Positions 41,348 through 52,175 of a stretch of DNA of 64,000 bases are shown here, piece after piece (position 1 is the stretch's first letter; every line of letters starts with the position of its first letter). Origin of the DNA: Acidimicrobiales bacterium (lineage in GTDB: Bacteria > Actinomycetota > Acidimicrobiia > Acidimicrobiales > DATDAH01); contig JAEUJM010000019.1 of the NCBI GenBank assembly GCA_016794585.1, positions 1 through 64,000 on the forward strand, given 5' to 3'. The translations under genes and the position numbers were made by a program. Under the pieces are notes generated by a model, which was not told where the DNA came from, ran no database searches, and saw only the letters and a program-made list of their open reading frames with translations.

Positions 41348-42120
41348 TGGCTGACACCACCACTGCCGAGGCCCCGTCGGAGTCGGGCGGGGCGGCGGCG
41401 CCCGCCCCCGCGGTCGAGCTCTTCAAGATCGAGCTGCGCATCAAGCGCTTCGACCCCGAGCGCGACACCAAGCCCCACTGGGAGAGCTACCAGGTCGAGA
41501 TGGAGGGCACCGACCGCGTGCTCGACGCCCTCCACGAGGTCAAGTACCACCACGACGGCACCCTCTCGCTACGGCGCTCCTGCGCCCACGGCGTGTGCGG
41601 ATCGGACGCCATGGTCATCAACGGCGCCAACGCCCTGGCCTGCACGATGCTCATCAAGGACGCCGGCAAGATCGTCACGGTCGAGCCCATCCGCGGCCTC
41701 CCGGTCATCAAGGACCTCGTGGTCGACATGGAGCCCTTCTTCGCCCAGTACCGCTCGGTGATGCCCTTCCTCATCAACGAGAGCGACCCCGGCTACACCG
41801 AGCGCTACCAGTCCTCGGAGGACCGCGAGCGCTTCGACGACACCACCAAGTGCATCCTCTGCGCGGCGTGCACCACGTCGTGCCCGGTGTACTGGGGCAA
41901 CTCGTCGTACGTGGGCCCGGCGGCCATCGTCAACGCCCACCGCTTCATCTTCGACTCGCGCGACGAGGGTGCGGCCGACCGCCTCGACATCCTCAACGAG
42001 AAGTCGGGCGTGTGGCGCTGCCGCACCGCCTTCAACTGCTCCGAGGCCTGCCCCCGTGAGATCAAGGTCACCCAGGCCATCGAAGAGGTCAAGCGGGCCA
42101 TCCTCTACGACCGCGTGTAG
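41347..42120 (+). CDS. sdhB: Succinate dehydrogenase iron-sulfur subunit
   Basis: A 257-residue electron carrier from FAD to quinone. All three clusters are present: [2Fe-2S] in RRSCAHGVCGSDAM with a later CTM, then CILCAACTTSCPVYW and CRTAFNCSEACPREI for the 4Fe-4S and 3Fe-4S centres. The first ~25 residues are an Ala/Pro/Thr extension. It overlaps sdhA by one base. The membrane anchors that complete the enzyme must be encoded elsewhere. Confidence 0.97.
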   Translation: MADTTTAEAPSESGGAAAPAPAVELFKIELRIKRFDPERDTKPHWESYQVEMEGTDRVLDALHEVKYHHDGTLSLRRSCAHGVCGSDAMVINGANALACTMLIKDAGKIVTVEPIRGLPVIKDLVVDMEPFFAQYRSVMPFLINESDPGYTERYQSSEDRERFDDTTKCILCAACTTSCPVYWGNSSYVGPAAIVNAHRFIFDSRDEGAADRLDILNEKSGVWRCRTAFNCSEACPREIKVTQAIEEVKRAILYDRV

Positions 42121-42185
42121 CGGCGGAGCGCCCACGTGTCCGCGCGGCTGTGCGATGCAGTTACACTTCTGGTATCTCTATTGGT

Positions 42186-42989
42186 ATGGCAGATTCCGAG
42201 GTATGGCCGAACGCCCCTTTGGCCTTGGTAGCCGTCGAGGCCCGGTTTCCCGCAGCGACCACAGCTCTCCGACCTCCCGGGCAGCGAGCGCTTAGGGATC
42301 ATCTCGGTAGCGACTGGGTGATCGAGGGTGCAAAAGAGCAAACGGTGGAAATTGCCCTCGCAAGTGGCGTGCCGGGAAACCCAGTCGTCAAGACCGAGGA
42401 AGTGACTCGGATCACCATGCGCGATCGGACCGTCGCTGTGACAGTCCGTCCGGAGCGGTTGACGATCGAGGCTACGAGCTACCGGGGCTACCCTGCGTTC
42501 CGAGAGATCTTGCGCCGAGCGTTCGAGGCCGTCGAGGACGTATTGAGGCCAGATGGCGTCATCCGGTTGGGACTCCGCTACATCGACGAGATACGAGTTC
42601 CCGGCCTTACTGAGCCAAGTGAGTGGGTCGAATGGATTGACCCGAGTCTTTTGTCATCCCGAGCCGATGGTCTAGTCGCAGTCGAGTGGACCGGCGCTGC
42701 CCAGTACCAAACGGGCGCGGAGCAGCGACTGGTGCTCCGGCACGGTACGTCCGACGGGCCAGTGGTCGACCCCTCTGGCCCTCTCCGACGGCCCTTACCA
42801 CCCCCCACCGGCCCCGTCTTCGTGCTGGATTTCGATAGTTTCTGGCAGCCGGACCTGATCCCTGCCTTCCGAACGCCCGATCTGCTCGTGGCTTGTGACC
42901 AGCTCAGGGGTCCTGCACGGTCACTGTTTGACCAGCTGCTGACAGACCGACTAATCGACGACGTCTTTCGAAAGGATCCGCTGGCGTGA
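42186..42989 (+). CDS. TIGR04255-family-like protein, first gene of a three-gene cassette
   Basis: A 267-residue soluble protein. The N-terminus (VWPNAPLALVAVEARFP) and LRLGLRYIDEI-like centre (VIRLGLRYIDEIRVP) match the TIGR04255 family of unknown function. FVLDFDSFW is a conserved later segment. ATG 42186 follows TATCTC by 7 nt. Its stop overlaps the next gene's GTG as GTGA. Codon use is visibly less G+C-rich than neighbours (42301-42360 is 55% by my count), which suggests transfer. The next gene is an HTH protein and the third is unknown. Confidence 0.72.
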   Translation: MADSEVWPNAPLALVAVEARFPAATTALRPPGQRALRDHLGSDWVIEGAKEQTVEIALASGVPGNPVVKTEEVTRITMRDRTVAVTVRPERLTIEATSYRGYPAFREILRRAFEAVEDVLRPDGVIRLGLRYIDEIRVPGLTEPSEWVEWIDPSLLSSRADGLVAVEWTGAAQYQTGAEQRLVLRHGTSDGPVVDPSGPLRRPLPPPTGPVFVLDFDSFWQPDLIPAFRTPDLLVACDQLRGPARSLFDQLLTDRLIDDVFRKDPLA

Positions 42990-43636
42990 GCACGATGCAT
43001 CGCGACTGGACCCAGGACTCAACGAGGACCGATGCGCTTCTCGACCGACCGTCTGACACCCCAACGAAGACTACGCAGGACGAACTCGCAGATCGAGCAG
43101 GCCATCTTCGCGGGGTAACCAGGTATCTCCTTGAAGACGTCGCCGAGGTGCACGACGAGGCGATGGCCATCCAACTCGATGCTCGGACTGACGAGGCTGC
43201 TAAACGGTCTGTGCAGGACCTCCTCAGCGAACTCGCTGGCCTGGGTTTTGCCTGGAGGGACATCGCCCGTCTTGTGGACGTCACCGTCCCGGCCGTCCGT
43301 AAGTGGCGTCACGGCGAGTCCACGACTGGGGCCCATCGTCGTTCCGTAGCTCGACTGCTCGCCTTCGTTGACGTCCTGCGGTGCGACCATCTCGTGAGCG
43401 ACGTGGCGTCGTGGATGGAGATTCCCCTGGCAGGGTCCGAGATCACCGCAATCGACATCTACAGCGAAGGTGATGCCACCGGCTTGCTTGAGTACGCCGC
43501 TGGCCACATCACTTCTGAAGACCTGCTCGACGCGTCTTTCCCTCAGTGGCGGGTCCTGCCCGACGATCATCTTGAGGTCGCGATGGGTGACGACGGCGAA
43601 CCAGTGATCCGCCTGCAGGTGGAGACACGTGAGTGA
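42986..43636 (+). CDS. Helix-turn-helix protein, second gene of the cassette
   Basis: A 216-residue soluble protein. Residues about 75-130 form a helix-turn-helix resembling Xre-type antitoxins (ELAGLGFAWRDIARLVDV, then VPAVRKWRHGEST). The N-terminal 70 residues are helical and polar. The last 60 are acidic and contain EVAMGDDGEPVIRLQVE. It begins with a GTG and ends in a GTGA overlap with the next gene, so all three are coupled. A regulator or antitoxin role is likely but not shown. Confidence 0.72.
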   Translation: MSTMHRDWTQDSTRTDALLDRPSDTPTKTTQDELADRAGHLRGVTRYLLEDVAEVHDEAMAIQLDARTDEAAKRSVQDLLSELAGLGFAWRDIARLVDVTVPAVRKWRHGESTTGAHRRSVARLLAFVDVLRCDHLVSDVASWMEIPLAGSEITAIDIYSEGDATGLLEYAAGHITSEDLLDASFPQWRVLPDDHLEVAMGDDGEPVIRLQVETRE

Positions 43637-44298
43637 GCCTCGAAACCTGGGACGCACCCTCACGGCTCTACCTCGCCCGAGGTGACGAGGTGTCGTCGCG
43701 CCGCCCACTCTTCACGGGCGACGTAATCGACGGGGTCGCAATCCCAGGTGTCCAGGTCGACGGATCGGCGCTGGTGCTGGCGCACCCGTGCGCTATGCGA
43801 CGAGGGGCAAAGCTCGCCGATGGGATCCTGGTAGCCGCAGTCCGCCCCCACGACGCCATCGCGGCTGAGAAGTGGAGCAATGGATTCTTCGATCGTATGC
43901 CACTTCCTGAGCTCCGTGGCCCCACCCTGCCCTTCGAAGCGGCTCGCCTGGCGGAGATCGGTTTGGCGGAACAGTCGACACTCAACGTCGAGAAGCGGGT
44001 CGCATGTCTGTCGCCGGTGGGCGTCAACATCCTCCAGCAGCGCAACGTATTCCACATGACCCGCCTTGAGGTGCCGACCGCCCGATTCTGGGAGGCCTTT
44101 GGGCACACCTTCGAGGAAGCCGACTTACTTGAGGAGTGGACCGAGGAACTCGCGGACGTTCCGTCGATCGGTGATCCAGTACAAGGCTTCGAGGACTGGA
44201 TACGAGCTGAATCTCGACAAGAACGCCTGACGGATCCACAGCAACGAGCGAGCATCCGCTCCGAGATGCGAGTCGAGCTACGGGCGATGCAGGCCTGA
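43633..44298 (+). CDS. Unknown protein, third gene of the cassette
   Basis: A 221-residue protein of no family I recognise. It has no signal or membrane helix. LVLAHPCAMRRGAKLADGILVAAVRP (a His-Pro-Cys turn) and RVACLSPVGVNILQQRN are the best-conserved-looking parts; the C-terminus is charged and helical (WIRAESRQERLTDPQQ). GTG start overlaps the HTH gene's stop. As the last gene beside an HTH protein it is the prime candidate for a toxin or effector, which is inference only. Confidence 0.68.
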   Translation: MSLETWDAPSRLYLARGDEVSSRRPLFTGDVIDGVAIPGVQVDGSALVLAHPCAMRRGAKLADGILVAAVRPHDAIAAEKWSNGFFDRMPLPELRGPTLPFEAARLAEIGLAEQSTLNVEKRVACLSPVGVNILQQRNVFHMTRLEVPTARFWEAFGHTFEEADLLEEWTEELADVPSIGDPVQGFEDWIRAESRQERLTDPQQRASIRSEMRVELRAMQA

Positions 44299-44322
44299 GT
44301 AGCGGTGTCCGCCCGAGCGGCG

Positions 44323-44345
44323 ACTCTCCTAGACAACTCTCCTAG
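44323..44345. repeat. Direct repeat ACTCTCCTAG x2
   Basis: Two exact 10-bp copies separated by ACA, 25 bp after the last cassette gene. It may mark a junction of the insertion or a regulator site. The rest of the 216 bp before hppA shows only the AAAGGA ribosome site. Confidence 0.5.
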
Positions 44346-44514
44346 GCGCGCCGCCGGGCGGGCCGACGACCCACCGCCAGCGGTCGCCAATTGGCCTCGA
44401 CAGGGGTCGCTGGGCAAATCTTGAGGCGGCATGACGGCGGTCTGAACAGATCGCCGCGCCCACACCCCATGTCCCACAGGCGGCACAGGGCTGCCTGCGA
44501 CCAAAGGAAACACG

Positions 44515-46869
<2,355 letters not shown>

Positions 46870-46911
46870 TCATGACGGGCTCCCGCGGCGGTCACGAGGA
46901 GACGATCTGAC

Positions 46912-47613
46912 ATGACTTCCCATGTGATCGTCTCCGCCGTGATCGCCGCGGGCGGCCTGGACCCCGAGTCCCTGCTCCAGTCGTTCGGGGCCCTCGGACT
47001 CTTCCTCATCATCTTCGCCGAGTCGGGGCTGTTCTTCGGCTTCTTCCTGCCCGGCGACTCGCTGCTGTTCACCGCCGGCCTGCTGTCCTCGCAGGACAAG
47101 CTGCCGGCCCTGCCCATCTTGTTGGTGGGCTGCTTCATCGCCGCCGTGGCCGGCGACCAGGTCGGCTACCTGTTCGGGCGCAAGGTCGGCCCGGCGCTGT
47201 TCCGCCGTCCCGACTCGCGCATCTTCAAACAGGAGTACATCGAGCGCTCGCAGGAGTTCTTCGAGCGCCACGGCTCGAAGACCATCGTCCTGGCCCGCTT
47301 CGTCCCGGTGGTGCGCACCTTCGCCCCCATCGTGGCCGGCGTCGGCAAGATGCGGTACCGCACGTTCGTCACCTACAACGTGATCGGGGCCCTCATGTGG
47401 GCGGTGGGCATCACCACCCTCGGCTACGTGCTCGGCGACCGGGTGCCGTGGGTCGAGGAGAACCTCGAGCTCGCCATCTTCGCCATCATCGGCCTGTCGC
47501 TGATCCCCGTGCTCATCGAGGTCATCCGGGCCCGGCGTGAGCCCACCCCGACCCCCGAAGAGCTCCTCGAGAACGAAGAGGAGATCTTCGGCCCCGAGGT
47601 CCCGACCGACTGA
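46912..47613 (+). CDS. DedA/SNARE-associated family membrane protein
   Basis: A 233-residue protein with about five membrane helices. FFLPGDSLLFTAGLL and RFVPVVRTFAPIVAGVG are the two DedA signatures, the second carrying the essential arginines. DedA proteins are lipid transporters/scramblases, including undecaprenyl-phosphate recycling. The acidic tail (ENEEEIFGPE) is typical. The ATG has GAGGAG upstream. The stop abuts the stop of the convergent gene (TGATCA). Confidence 0.93.
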   Translation: MTSHVIVSAVIAAGGLDPESLLQSFGALGLFLIIFAESGLFFGFFLPGDSLLFTAGLLSSQDKLPALPILLVGCFIAAVAGDQVGYLFGRKVGPALFRRPDSRIFKQEYIERSQEFFERHGSKTIVLARFVPVVRTFAPIVAGVGKMRYRTFVTYNVIGALMWAVGITTLGYVLGDRVPWVEENLELAIFAIIGLSLIPVLIEVIRARREPTPTPEELLENEEEIFGPEVPTD

Positions 47614-48579
47614 TCAGGCGGTGGCGGGCGGCTCGGCCTCGGGGAGGCCGTACTCCACCCAGCCCACGCCGGTGCGGCCGTCGGCCTCCCGGTACCGGAC
47701 CATCGAGCGGGGGAAGCGGGAGATGTCGCCGGCGGGCGACACCAGCAGCACCGGCGAGTGGGCGACCGCGGTCATCTCCATGTCGAGGCCGGGGAACGTC
47801 ATGTGGGCCCGCTCGGGCATGCCGTCCGCGGCGAAGTCGGGCTCGGTGCGGTAGCTGTTGACGTCACCCACCGGGGTGCCGCCGGGGGCCTGGACGTAGC
47901 CGATCGACCAGTCGCCCCACCCGGGCATGGAGTGGGTGCCGTGGAAGCGCGTTCCGTCGGCCAGTGCCCCTTCCGACCAGTTGTGCGACATCGCCCACCA
48001 GTCCCGCACGCCCCAGGAGTGGTCGCGCTGGCCCGAGCCCTCGAACTCGATGCGCTCGTCGCCCACCAGGATCTCGCCGTGCACCCGGCACGGCACCTCG
48101 TAGCGGGTGATGCCGAAGGGGAAGGGGAAGACCTCGCCCTGGGTCTCCCAGTCGAGCTCGAGACCGAGCGCGGTGCGCTCACCGCGGAGATCGCGGGGGT
48201 CGGTGGCGGCGTAGACGTCGGCGGGATCGTCGAGGGTGACCCCGAAGCCTTCCAGGCCCAGCGAGATGTGGCGCCACGGGGTCTCGACCACGTAATCCGT
48301 CCAGAGCCCGTCACTGCGGACGGCCACGCCGGTGGCGGGGATGGGCACCTCGTGGTCGATCAGGGTGACGAGGGGCCGCCCCTCCCCCACCACGCACGCC
48401 CAGTACCAGCAGACCCCGAGGTTCGGGTACAGACCGGTGCGGACGTAGCCCCCGAGCGAGCCGTCATCGGTGACGAAGTCGAGGTACCAGCTCTCGTTCC
48501 AGTAGCGCTCGCCGTCGGGGGTGTGGCGCCCCTCGTTGGCGGGGTCATCGGTGAGCTGGGCGTCCGTGGGCTCGGCCAT
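47614..48579 (-). CDS. DUF7064/DUF7065-like protein, lipocalin-type
   Basis: A 321-residue soluble protein rich in Trp and beta strands. GSGQRDHSWGVRDWW and HNWSEGALADGTRFHGTH are a signature shared with CrtC/AttH-like proteins and a DUF7064 family I recall from actinobacteria. The N-terminal NESWYLDFVTDDGSLGGYVR is the first lobe. No enzyme residues can be assigned; hydration or binding of a hydrophobic ligand is possible. The ATG at 48579 lies 7 nt after TACGCT. Confidence 0.75.
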   Translation of the reverse strand: MAEPTDAQLTDDPANEGRHTPDGERYWNESWYLDFVTDDGSLGGYVRTGLYPNLGVCWYWACVVGEGRPLVTLIDHEVPIPATGVAVRSDGLWTDYVVETPWRHISLGLEGFGVTLDDPADVYAATDPRDLRGERTALGLELDWETQGEVFPFPFGITRYEVPCRVHGEILVGDERIEFEGSGQRDHSWGVRDWWAMSHNWSEGALADGTRFHGTHSMPGWGDWSIGYVQAPGGTPVGDVNSYRTEPDFAADGMPERAHMTFPGLDMEMTAVAHSPVLLVSPAGDISRFPRSMVRYREADGRTGVGWVEYGLPEAEPPATA

Positions 48580-48586
48580 GGCGGCG

Positions 48587-48592
48587 AGCGTA
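48587..48592 (-). promoter_or_regulatory. -10 element TACGCT, leaderless start
   Basis: TACGCT on the minus strand lies 7 nt upstream of the ATG at 48579. Confidence 0.55.
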
Positions 48593-48623
48593 CGCCCCCG
48601 CGGGCGCCCCCTCGTCCGTGTCC

Positions 48624-49769
48624 TCAGGGCAGCGGTTCGTAGTAGTGCTCCTCGTCGCCCACGCCGGCGTTCTCACCCTCCATGGCGGAGAGCAGCTGGT
48701 AGAGGGGCTCAGGGACGTCGCGGGGGACGGTCCAGTCGAGCTCGTCGCCCACCCCGGCGACGTCGGCGAAGGGCTTGAGGAACGAGAAGTACACGTAGGC
48801 GCCGCAGCGGATCTTCTCGTCCCGACTCATGGCGGCGATGTTGCGGTAGTGCTGGGACTGCGCCTTGCGCACGGCGGCGAGCAGGCCGTCGATCTCGTCG
48901 TCGGGCACGGGACGCAGGGACCCGTCGTCGGCGCCGTCGGTGGTGTAGAGGCCGAACGACACCAGCCGATCGAGGTAGTCCTCGGGGGTGGTGTTGGCGG
49001 TGCCGAAGTCGGTGATGTGCACGTCGACGTCGTCGAGCACGAGTGCCGCGGTGAGGTTCTGGTAGGGCACGTCGGCCGCCACGTCGGACCACCAGAAGTC
49101 GCTCTGGGCGAGGCGGTAGTAGTCCCGCACGATGAGGGTGCGGCCGTCGGGCAGCGGGTAGGGGCCGGTGTCCCCGGAGCCCACCCGGGTGTCGAAGTAG
49201 AGCAGGAACAGGTAGTTGATCAGGGTGGCGTTGAAGCGCTTGATGGTGGCGCGGCGGTCGTCGTCAACGTCGGTGGCGCCGGCCAGCAGGGTGGCGATCA
49301 TGTCGTCGCCGTAGGGCCGCACCACCCCGCCGGCGTCGAAGGCCTGGCGGGTGCCGTCGTCGCCTCGGAAGCCCTGGGCGGCGCGCTCCCAGAAGTCGAG
49401 CACCGTGTGGGCCGGCTCGGGTGCGTTGGCCGCGACCGGGTCGATCATGGCCATGACCTTGCGGCCCAGGAGCCAGAAGTTGGCGATGGACCAGAGGTAG
49501 ACGGTGTTGACCTGGCTGCCCGGGCGGCGGCCGGCCCGGCCGATGTCGCCGGCGGCCATGGCCTCCTCGATGCGCCGCATCATCTCCGGGTAGCGGTACC
49601 AGGACTCGACGCAGGCCACCACGATGTAGGCGGTCACCGGGATGAGAGCCGACTCGAGCGAGGTGCGTTCCTCGGTCAGCTGACGGGAGATGGGGCCGTG
49701 GTAGGCGATGAGCTCGTTGGCCTTCGCCTTCATCTCCTCTGGTGTGAGGGCGCTGCTCTGGTCGCTCAC
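48624..49769 (-). CDS. Unknown protein, paired with a swivelling phosphohistidine protein
   Basis: A 381-residue soluble-looking protein, helical and Tyr/Asp-rich. I do not recognise the family. Noticeable segments are ALIPVTAYIVVACVESWYRY, NTVYLWSIANFWLLGRKVM, INYLFLLYFDTRVGSGDTGP and FSFLKPFADVAGVG. A GTG start at 49769 lies only 7 bp after the preceding gene, so the two are surely co-transcribed. The pairing with a phosphohistidine swivel domain suggests it may be the catalytic or substrate-binding half of a split enzyme, but no ATP-grasp or other motif is visible. Confidence 0.75.
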   Translation of the reverse strand: MSDQSSALTPEEMKAKANELIAYHGPISRQLTEERTSLESALIPVTAYIVVACVESWYRYPEMMRRIEEAMAAGDIGRAGRRPGSQVNTVYLWSIANFWLLGRKVMAMIDPVAANAPEPAHTVLDFWERAAQGFRGDDGTRQAFDAGGVVRPYGDDMIATLLAGATDVDDDRRATIKRFNATLINYLFLLYFDTRVGSGDTGPYPLPDGRTLIVRDYYRLAQSDFWWSDVAADVPYQNLTAALVLDDVDVHITDFGTANTTPEDYLDRLVSFGLYTTDGADDGSLRPVPDDEIDGLLAAVRKAQSQHYRNIAAMSRDEKIRCGAYVYFSFLKPFADVAGVGDELDWTVPRDVPEPLYQLLSAMEGENAGVGDEEHYYEPLP

Positions 49770-49776
49770 CGGAGGC

Positions 49777-50109
49777 TCACGTGCGGATGACGCCGTTGTC
49801 GATGGTGACCTGGTCGCCGTCGGCGGGCTCGCCGTCGGGGAAGGTGGCGCCCATCACGCACGGCACCTGGAACTCCCGGCTGACGATGCCGATGTGGCTG
49901 CGCACCGTGCCGCCCGTGCAGATGATGCCGGTGAGCTCGTGGTAGATCGGGGCGAGGAAGGTGGCGCCGGCGTCACGTACGACGGCGACGATGCCCTCGG
50001 CGCCCGTGTCCATGAGGTCGAGCACGTCGTCGGGACCGCTGAGGAGGCGCCAGGCGCCCGTCACCGGCTCGTGGTCGAACACCGCTTCTCCGCGTCCGCG
50101 CTCAGGCAT
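49777..50109 (-). CDS. Stand-alone PEP-utilising enzyme mobile (swivelling phosphohistidine) domain
   Basis: A 110-residue single-domain protein. The motif CTGGTVRSHIGIVSREFQVP matches the phosphohistidine swivel of PEP synthase/pyruvate phosphate dikinase, with the phospho-accepting His in RSHIG. Normally this domain is part of a large enzyme; here it stands alone with the unknown 381-residue gene 7 bp downstream. Split versions occur in phenylphosphate synthase-like enzymes. The ATG is 8 nt after TAACGT. The reaction is unknown. Confidence 0.87.
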   Translation of the reverse strand: MPERGRGEAVFDHEPVTGAWRLLSGPDDVLDLMDTGAEGIVAVVRDAGATFLAPIYHELTGIICTGGTVRSHIGIVSREFQVPCVMGATFPDGEPADGDQVTIDNGVIRT

Positions 50110-50117
50110 GGGCACCG

Positions 50118-50123
50118 ACGTTA
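50118..50123 (-). promoter_or_regulatory. -10 element TAACGT, leaderless start
   Basis: TAACGT on the minus strand ends 8 nt before the ATG at 50109. Confidence 0.5.
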
Positions 50124-50222
50124 GGCCACCGGGGCGGGCGCCCGGCCCCGATGCGGCCACCGACCGCTCGACCGCCCCCGTCAGGGCTACGACCCTGCCA
50201 CCTGTGCGTGCCAAGCTCGGGC

Positions 50223-50603
50223 ATGGCCAGGTACCTCAGCGACGAGTGGCTCACCGCCGCCCACGATGCACTGGGCCCGCCCCCCGATGCCGGCGCCGAC
50301 GACCGGCTCGTCATCGAACAGCACGTCGACGGCGGTCCCGACGGTCGGGTCGTCTGGCACGTGGTGGTGGCCGGTGACGCCCGCTCCATCGAGGCCGGCC
50401 CCCACCCCGACCCCGACGTGACCTTCACGCAGGACTACGAGACGGCGGCCGCCGTCGCCCGGGGCGACCTCAGCGCCCAGGAGGCCTTCATGACCGGTCG
50501 CATCACCCTGTCGGGGACCGCCGGCGCCCTCATCCTCGCCGCCCCCGCCCTCGCCGCCGTGGGCGACGCCCTCGCTCCCCTGCGCGCCGCCACCACCTAC
50601 TGA
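50223..50603 (+). CDS. SCP2 sterol-transfer family protein
   Basis: A 126-residue protein whose second half fits the SCP2 lipid-binding fold: DPDVTFTQDYETAAAVARGD then SAQEAFMTGRITLSG are the family's hallmark segments. It probably binds an acyl-CoA, sterol or other hydrophobic ligand. The ATG at 50223 is clear. The small hairpin CAGGG/CCCTG (about 50182-50197) lies in its leader region. Confidence 0.85.
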   Translation: MARYLSDEWLTAAHDALGPPPDAGADDRLVIEQHVDGGPDGRVVWHVVVAGDARSIEAGPHPDPDVTFTQDYETAAAVARGDLSAQEAFMTGRITLSGTAGALILAAPALAAVGDALAPLRAATTY

Positions 50604-50694
50604 GCGGGCGGGCCTCGACCAGCGGTCGGCGGTCGCCGGGGCTATGGTGCGCGTCGCCGGTGCCGGGGGGCTCGGCAGAACCAGGGGGAAACCG

Positions 50695-52101
50695 ATGAGG
50701 CTGCGACGACTGCTGGTCGTGGGGGCGTGCGTGGCGTTGCTGGCGGGCGCCTGCTCGAGCCGGGGCGAGGACTCTGCGGGCGGGTCGGACACCACCGACA
50801 CGTCGGCGACCTCCGGGACCGAGGGGGCCGAGGGCGTGACCTTCGGCACGATGGAGTCCCCGTGCGGGCCGGCGGCCGACTCCGGGGCCACCGACACGAC
50901 CGCCGCGGGCGGCGGTGACCCCGCCGAGACCCAGGGCATCAGCGCCGACACCATCCAGGTGGGCACCGTGGCCGACCCGGGCTTCTCGGGGGCACCCGGC
51001 CTCAACCAGGAGATCTTCGACGCGGGCGAGGGCTTCGTGGCGTGGTGCAACGAGCAGGGCGGCATCGACGGTCGCCAGCTCGAGCTGACCCAGTACGACG
51101 CCGCCATCGCCGAGTACCAGGGCCAGATGCAACAGGCGTGTGGCCAGGAGTTCGCCATCGTGGGCGACGGAGCGGTGCAGGACAACCTCTGGGCCACCAC
51201 CGGCCGGGAATGTGGGCTCATCGACATTGCCGGCTTCTCGGTCACCGCGGAAAAGGCGGGGACCCATGGGGACGAGATCTGGCGGGAGACCCGGGCGGTG
51301 CAGCCGCTGCCCAACCCGTCGGACCAGTACCCGGTCGGGGCCATCCAGCTCCTGAACGAGGAGTTCCCCGGCGCCATCGACCACGTCGGCATCCTCTACG
51401 GCGACCTCGCCACCACCCGCGAGCAGAAGGACAAGATCGCCGAGGCCATCGAGTCGCAGGGCGGCACCGTGGTGCTCGAGCAGGCCACCAACATCCTGGG
51501 CGAGGCCAACTGGGCGCCCTTCGCCCAGGCCCTGAAGGACGCGGGGGTCGAGTGGTTCACCTTCGTGGCCCAGGGCGACGCCATGTCCCAGCTGCAGCAG
51601 GCCATGCAGGAGATCGACTACTCGCCCACCGTCACCCTCCTGGAGAGCAACTTCTACGACCCGCTGTACCTCGAGGCGGCCGGCGACGCGGCCAACGGCA
51701 CCATCGTGCGCCTGGCCTTCACCCCCTTCGAGGAAGCAGCGGACAACCCGGCGACGCAGGACTACATCGACATGATCGAGGCCGTCGACGGCAAGGTCGC
51801 CCTCCTCGGCGCCCAGTCCGTGTCGGGCTGGCTGCTGTTCGCCCAGTCGGCGAAGGAGTGCTCCGAGGCCGGGACGCTCACCCGCAGCTGCGTCCTCGAG
51901 ACCGCCGGCTCGGTCACCGAGTGGGACGCCGGCGGCCTCCACGCCGTCGCCGACCCGTCGACCAACAGCGTGGTGCCCTGCGTGATGATCGTGGAGGCGC
52001 AGGACGGCGAGTGGGTCCGCCACGCCCCCGAGGAGGGCTTCGCCTGCAACGACGAGCCCGTGGTGGACCTCACCGGCGACTTCTCCACCGCCGACGGCTG
52101 A
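50695..52101 (+). CDS. ABC-type branched-chain amino acid-like substrate-binding lipoprotein
   Basis: A 468-residue periplasmic-binding-protein fold (Peripla_BP_6 type). A signal RLRRLLVVGACVALLAGAC carries a lipobox with Cys20; a Thr/Gly/Ser spacer (21-75) follows. The binding domain has IQVGTVADPG, WCNEQGGIDGRQLEL, VGILYGDLATTREQ and FVAQGDAMSQLQQAM, typical of leucine/amide-binding proteins. ATG 50695 has GGGGGAA upstream. No permease or ATPase gene is near, so it may serve a transporter encoded elsewhere. A strong hairpin follows the stop. Confidence 0.9.
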   Translation: MRLRRLLVVGACVALLAGACSSRGEDSAGGSDTTDTSATSGTEGAEGVTFGTMESPCGPAADSGATDTTAAGGGDPAETQGISADTIQVGTVADPGFSGAPGLNQEIFDAGEGFVAWCNEQGGIDGRQLELTQYDAAIAEYQGQMQQACGQEFAIVGDGAVQDNLWATTGRECGLIDIAGFSVTAEKAGTHGDEIWRETRAVQPLPNPSDQYPVGAIQLLNEEFPGAIDHVGILYGDLATTREQKDKIAEAIESQGGTVVLEQATNILGEANWAPFAQALKDAGVEWFTFVAQGDAMSQLQQAMQEIDYSPTVTLLESNFYDPLYLEAAGDAANGTIVRLAFTPFEEAADNPATQDYIDMIEAVDGKVALLGAQSVSGWLLFAQSAKECSEAGTLTRSCVLETAGSVTEWDAGGLHAVADPSTNSVVPCVMIVEAQDGEWVRHAPEEGFACNDEPVVDLTGDFSTADG

Positions 52102-52115
52102 CCACGCCTCCTGTT

Positions 52116-52159
52116 CTGGCTCCCGATTCGACCGCCCTGGCGGTCGAATCGGGAGCCAG
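52116..52159 (+). terminator. 19-bp stem hairpin, copy 1 of a repeated element
   Basis: CTGGCTCCCGATTCGACCG (52116-52134) pairs perfectly with 52141-52159 across 6 nt, starting 14 nt after the solute-binding gene's stop. A near-identical element lies downstream of mdh (57966-58009). Confidence 0.75.
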
Positions 52160-52175
52160 TTCGCGTGGGGTGCCT

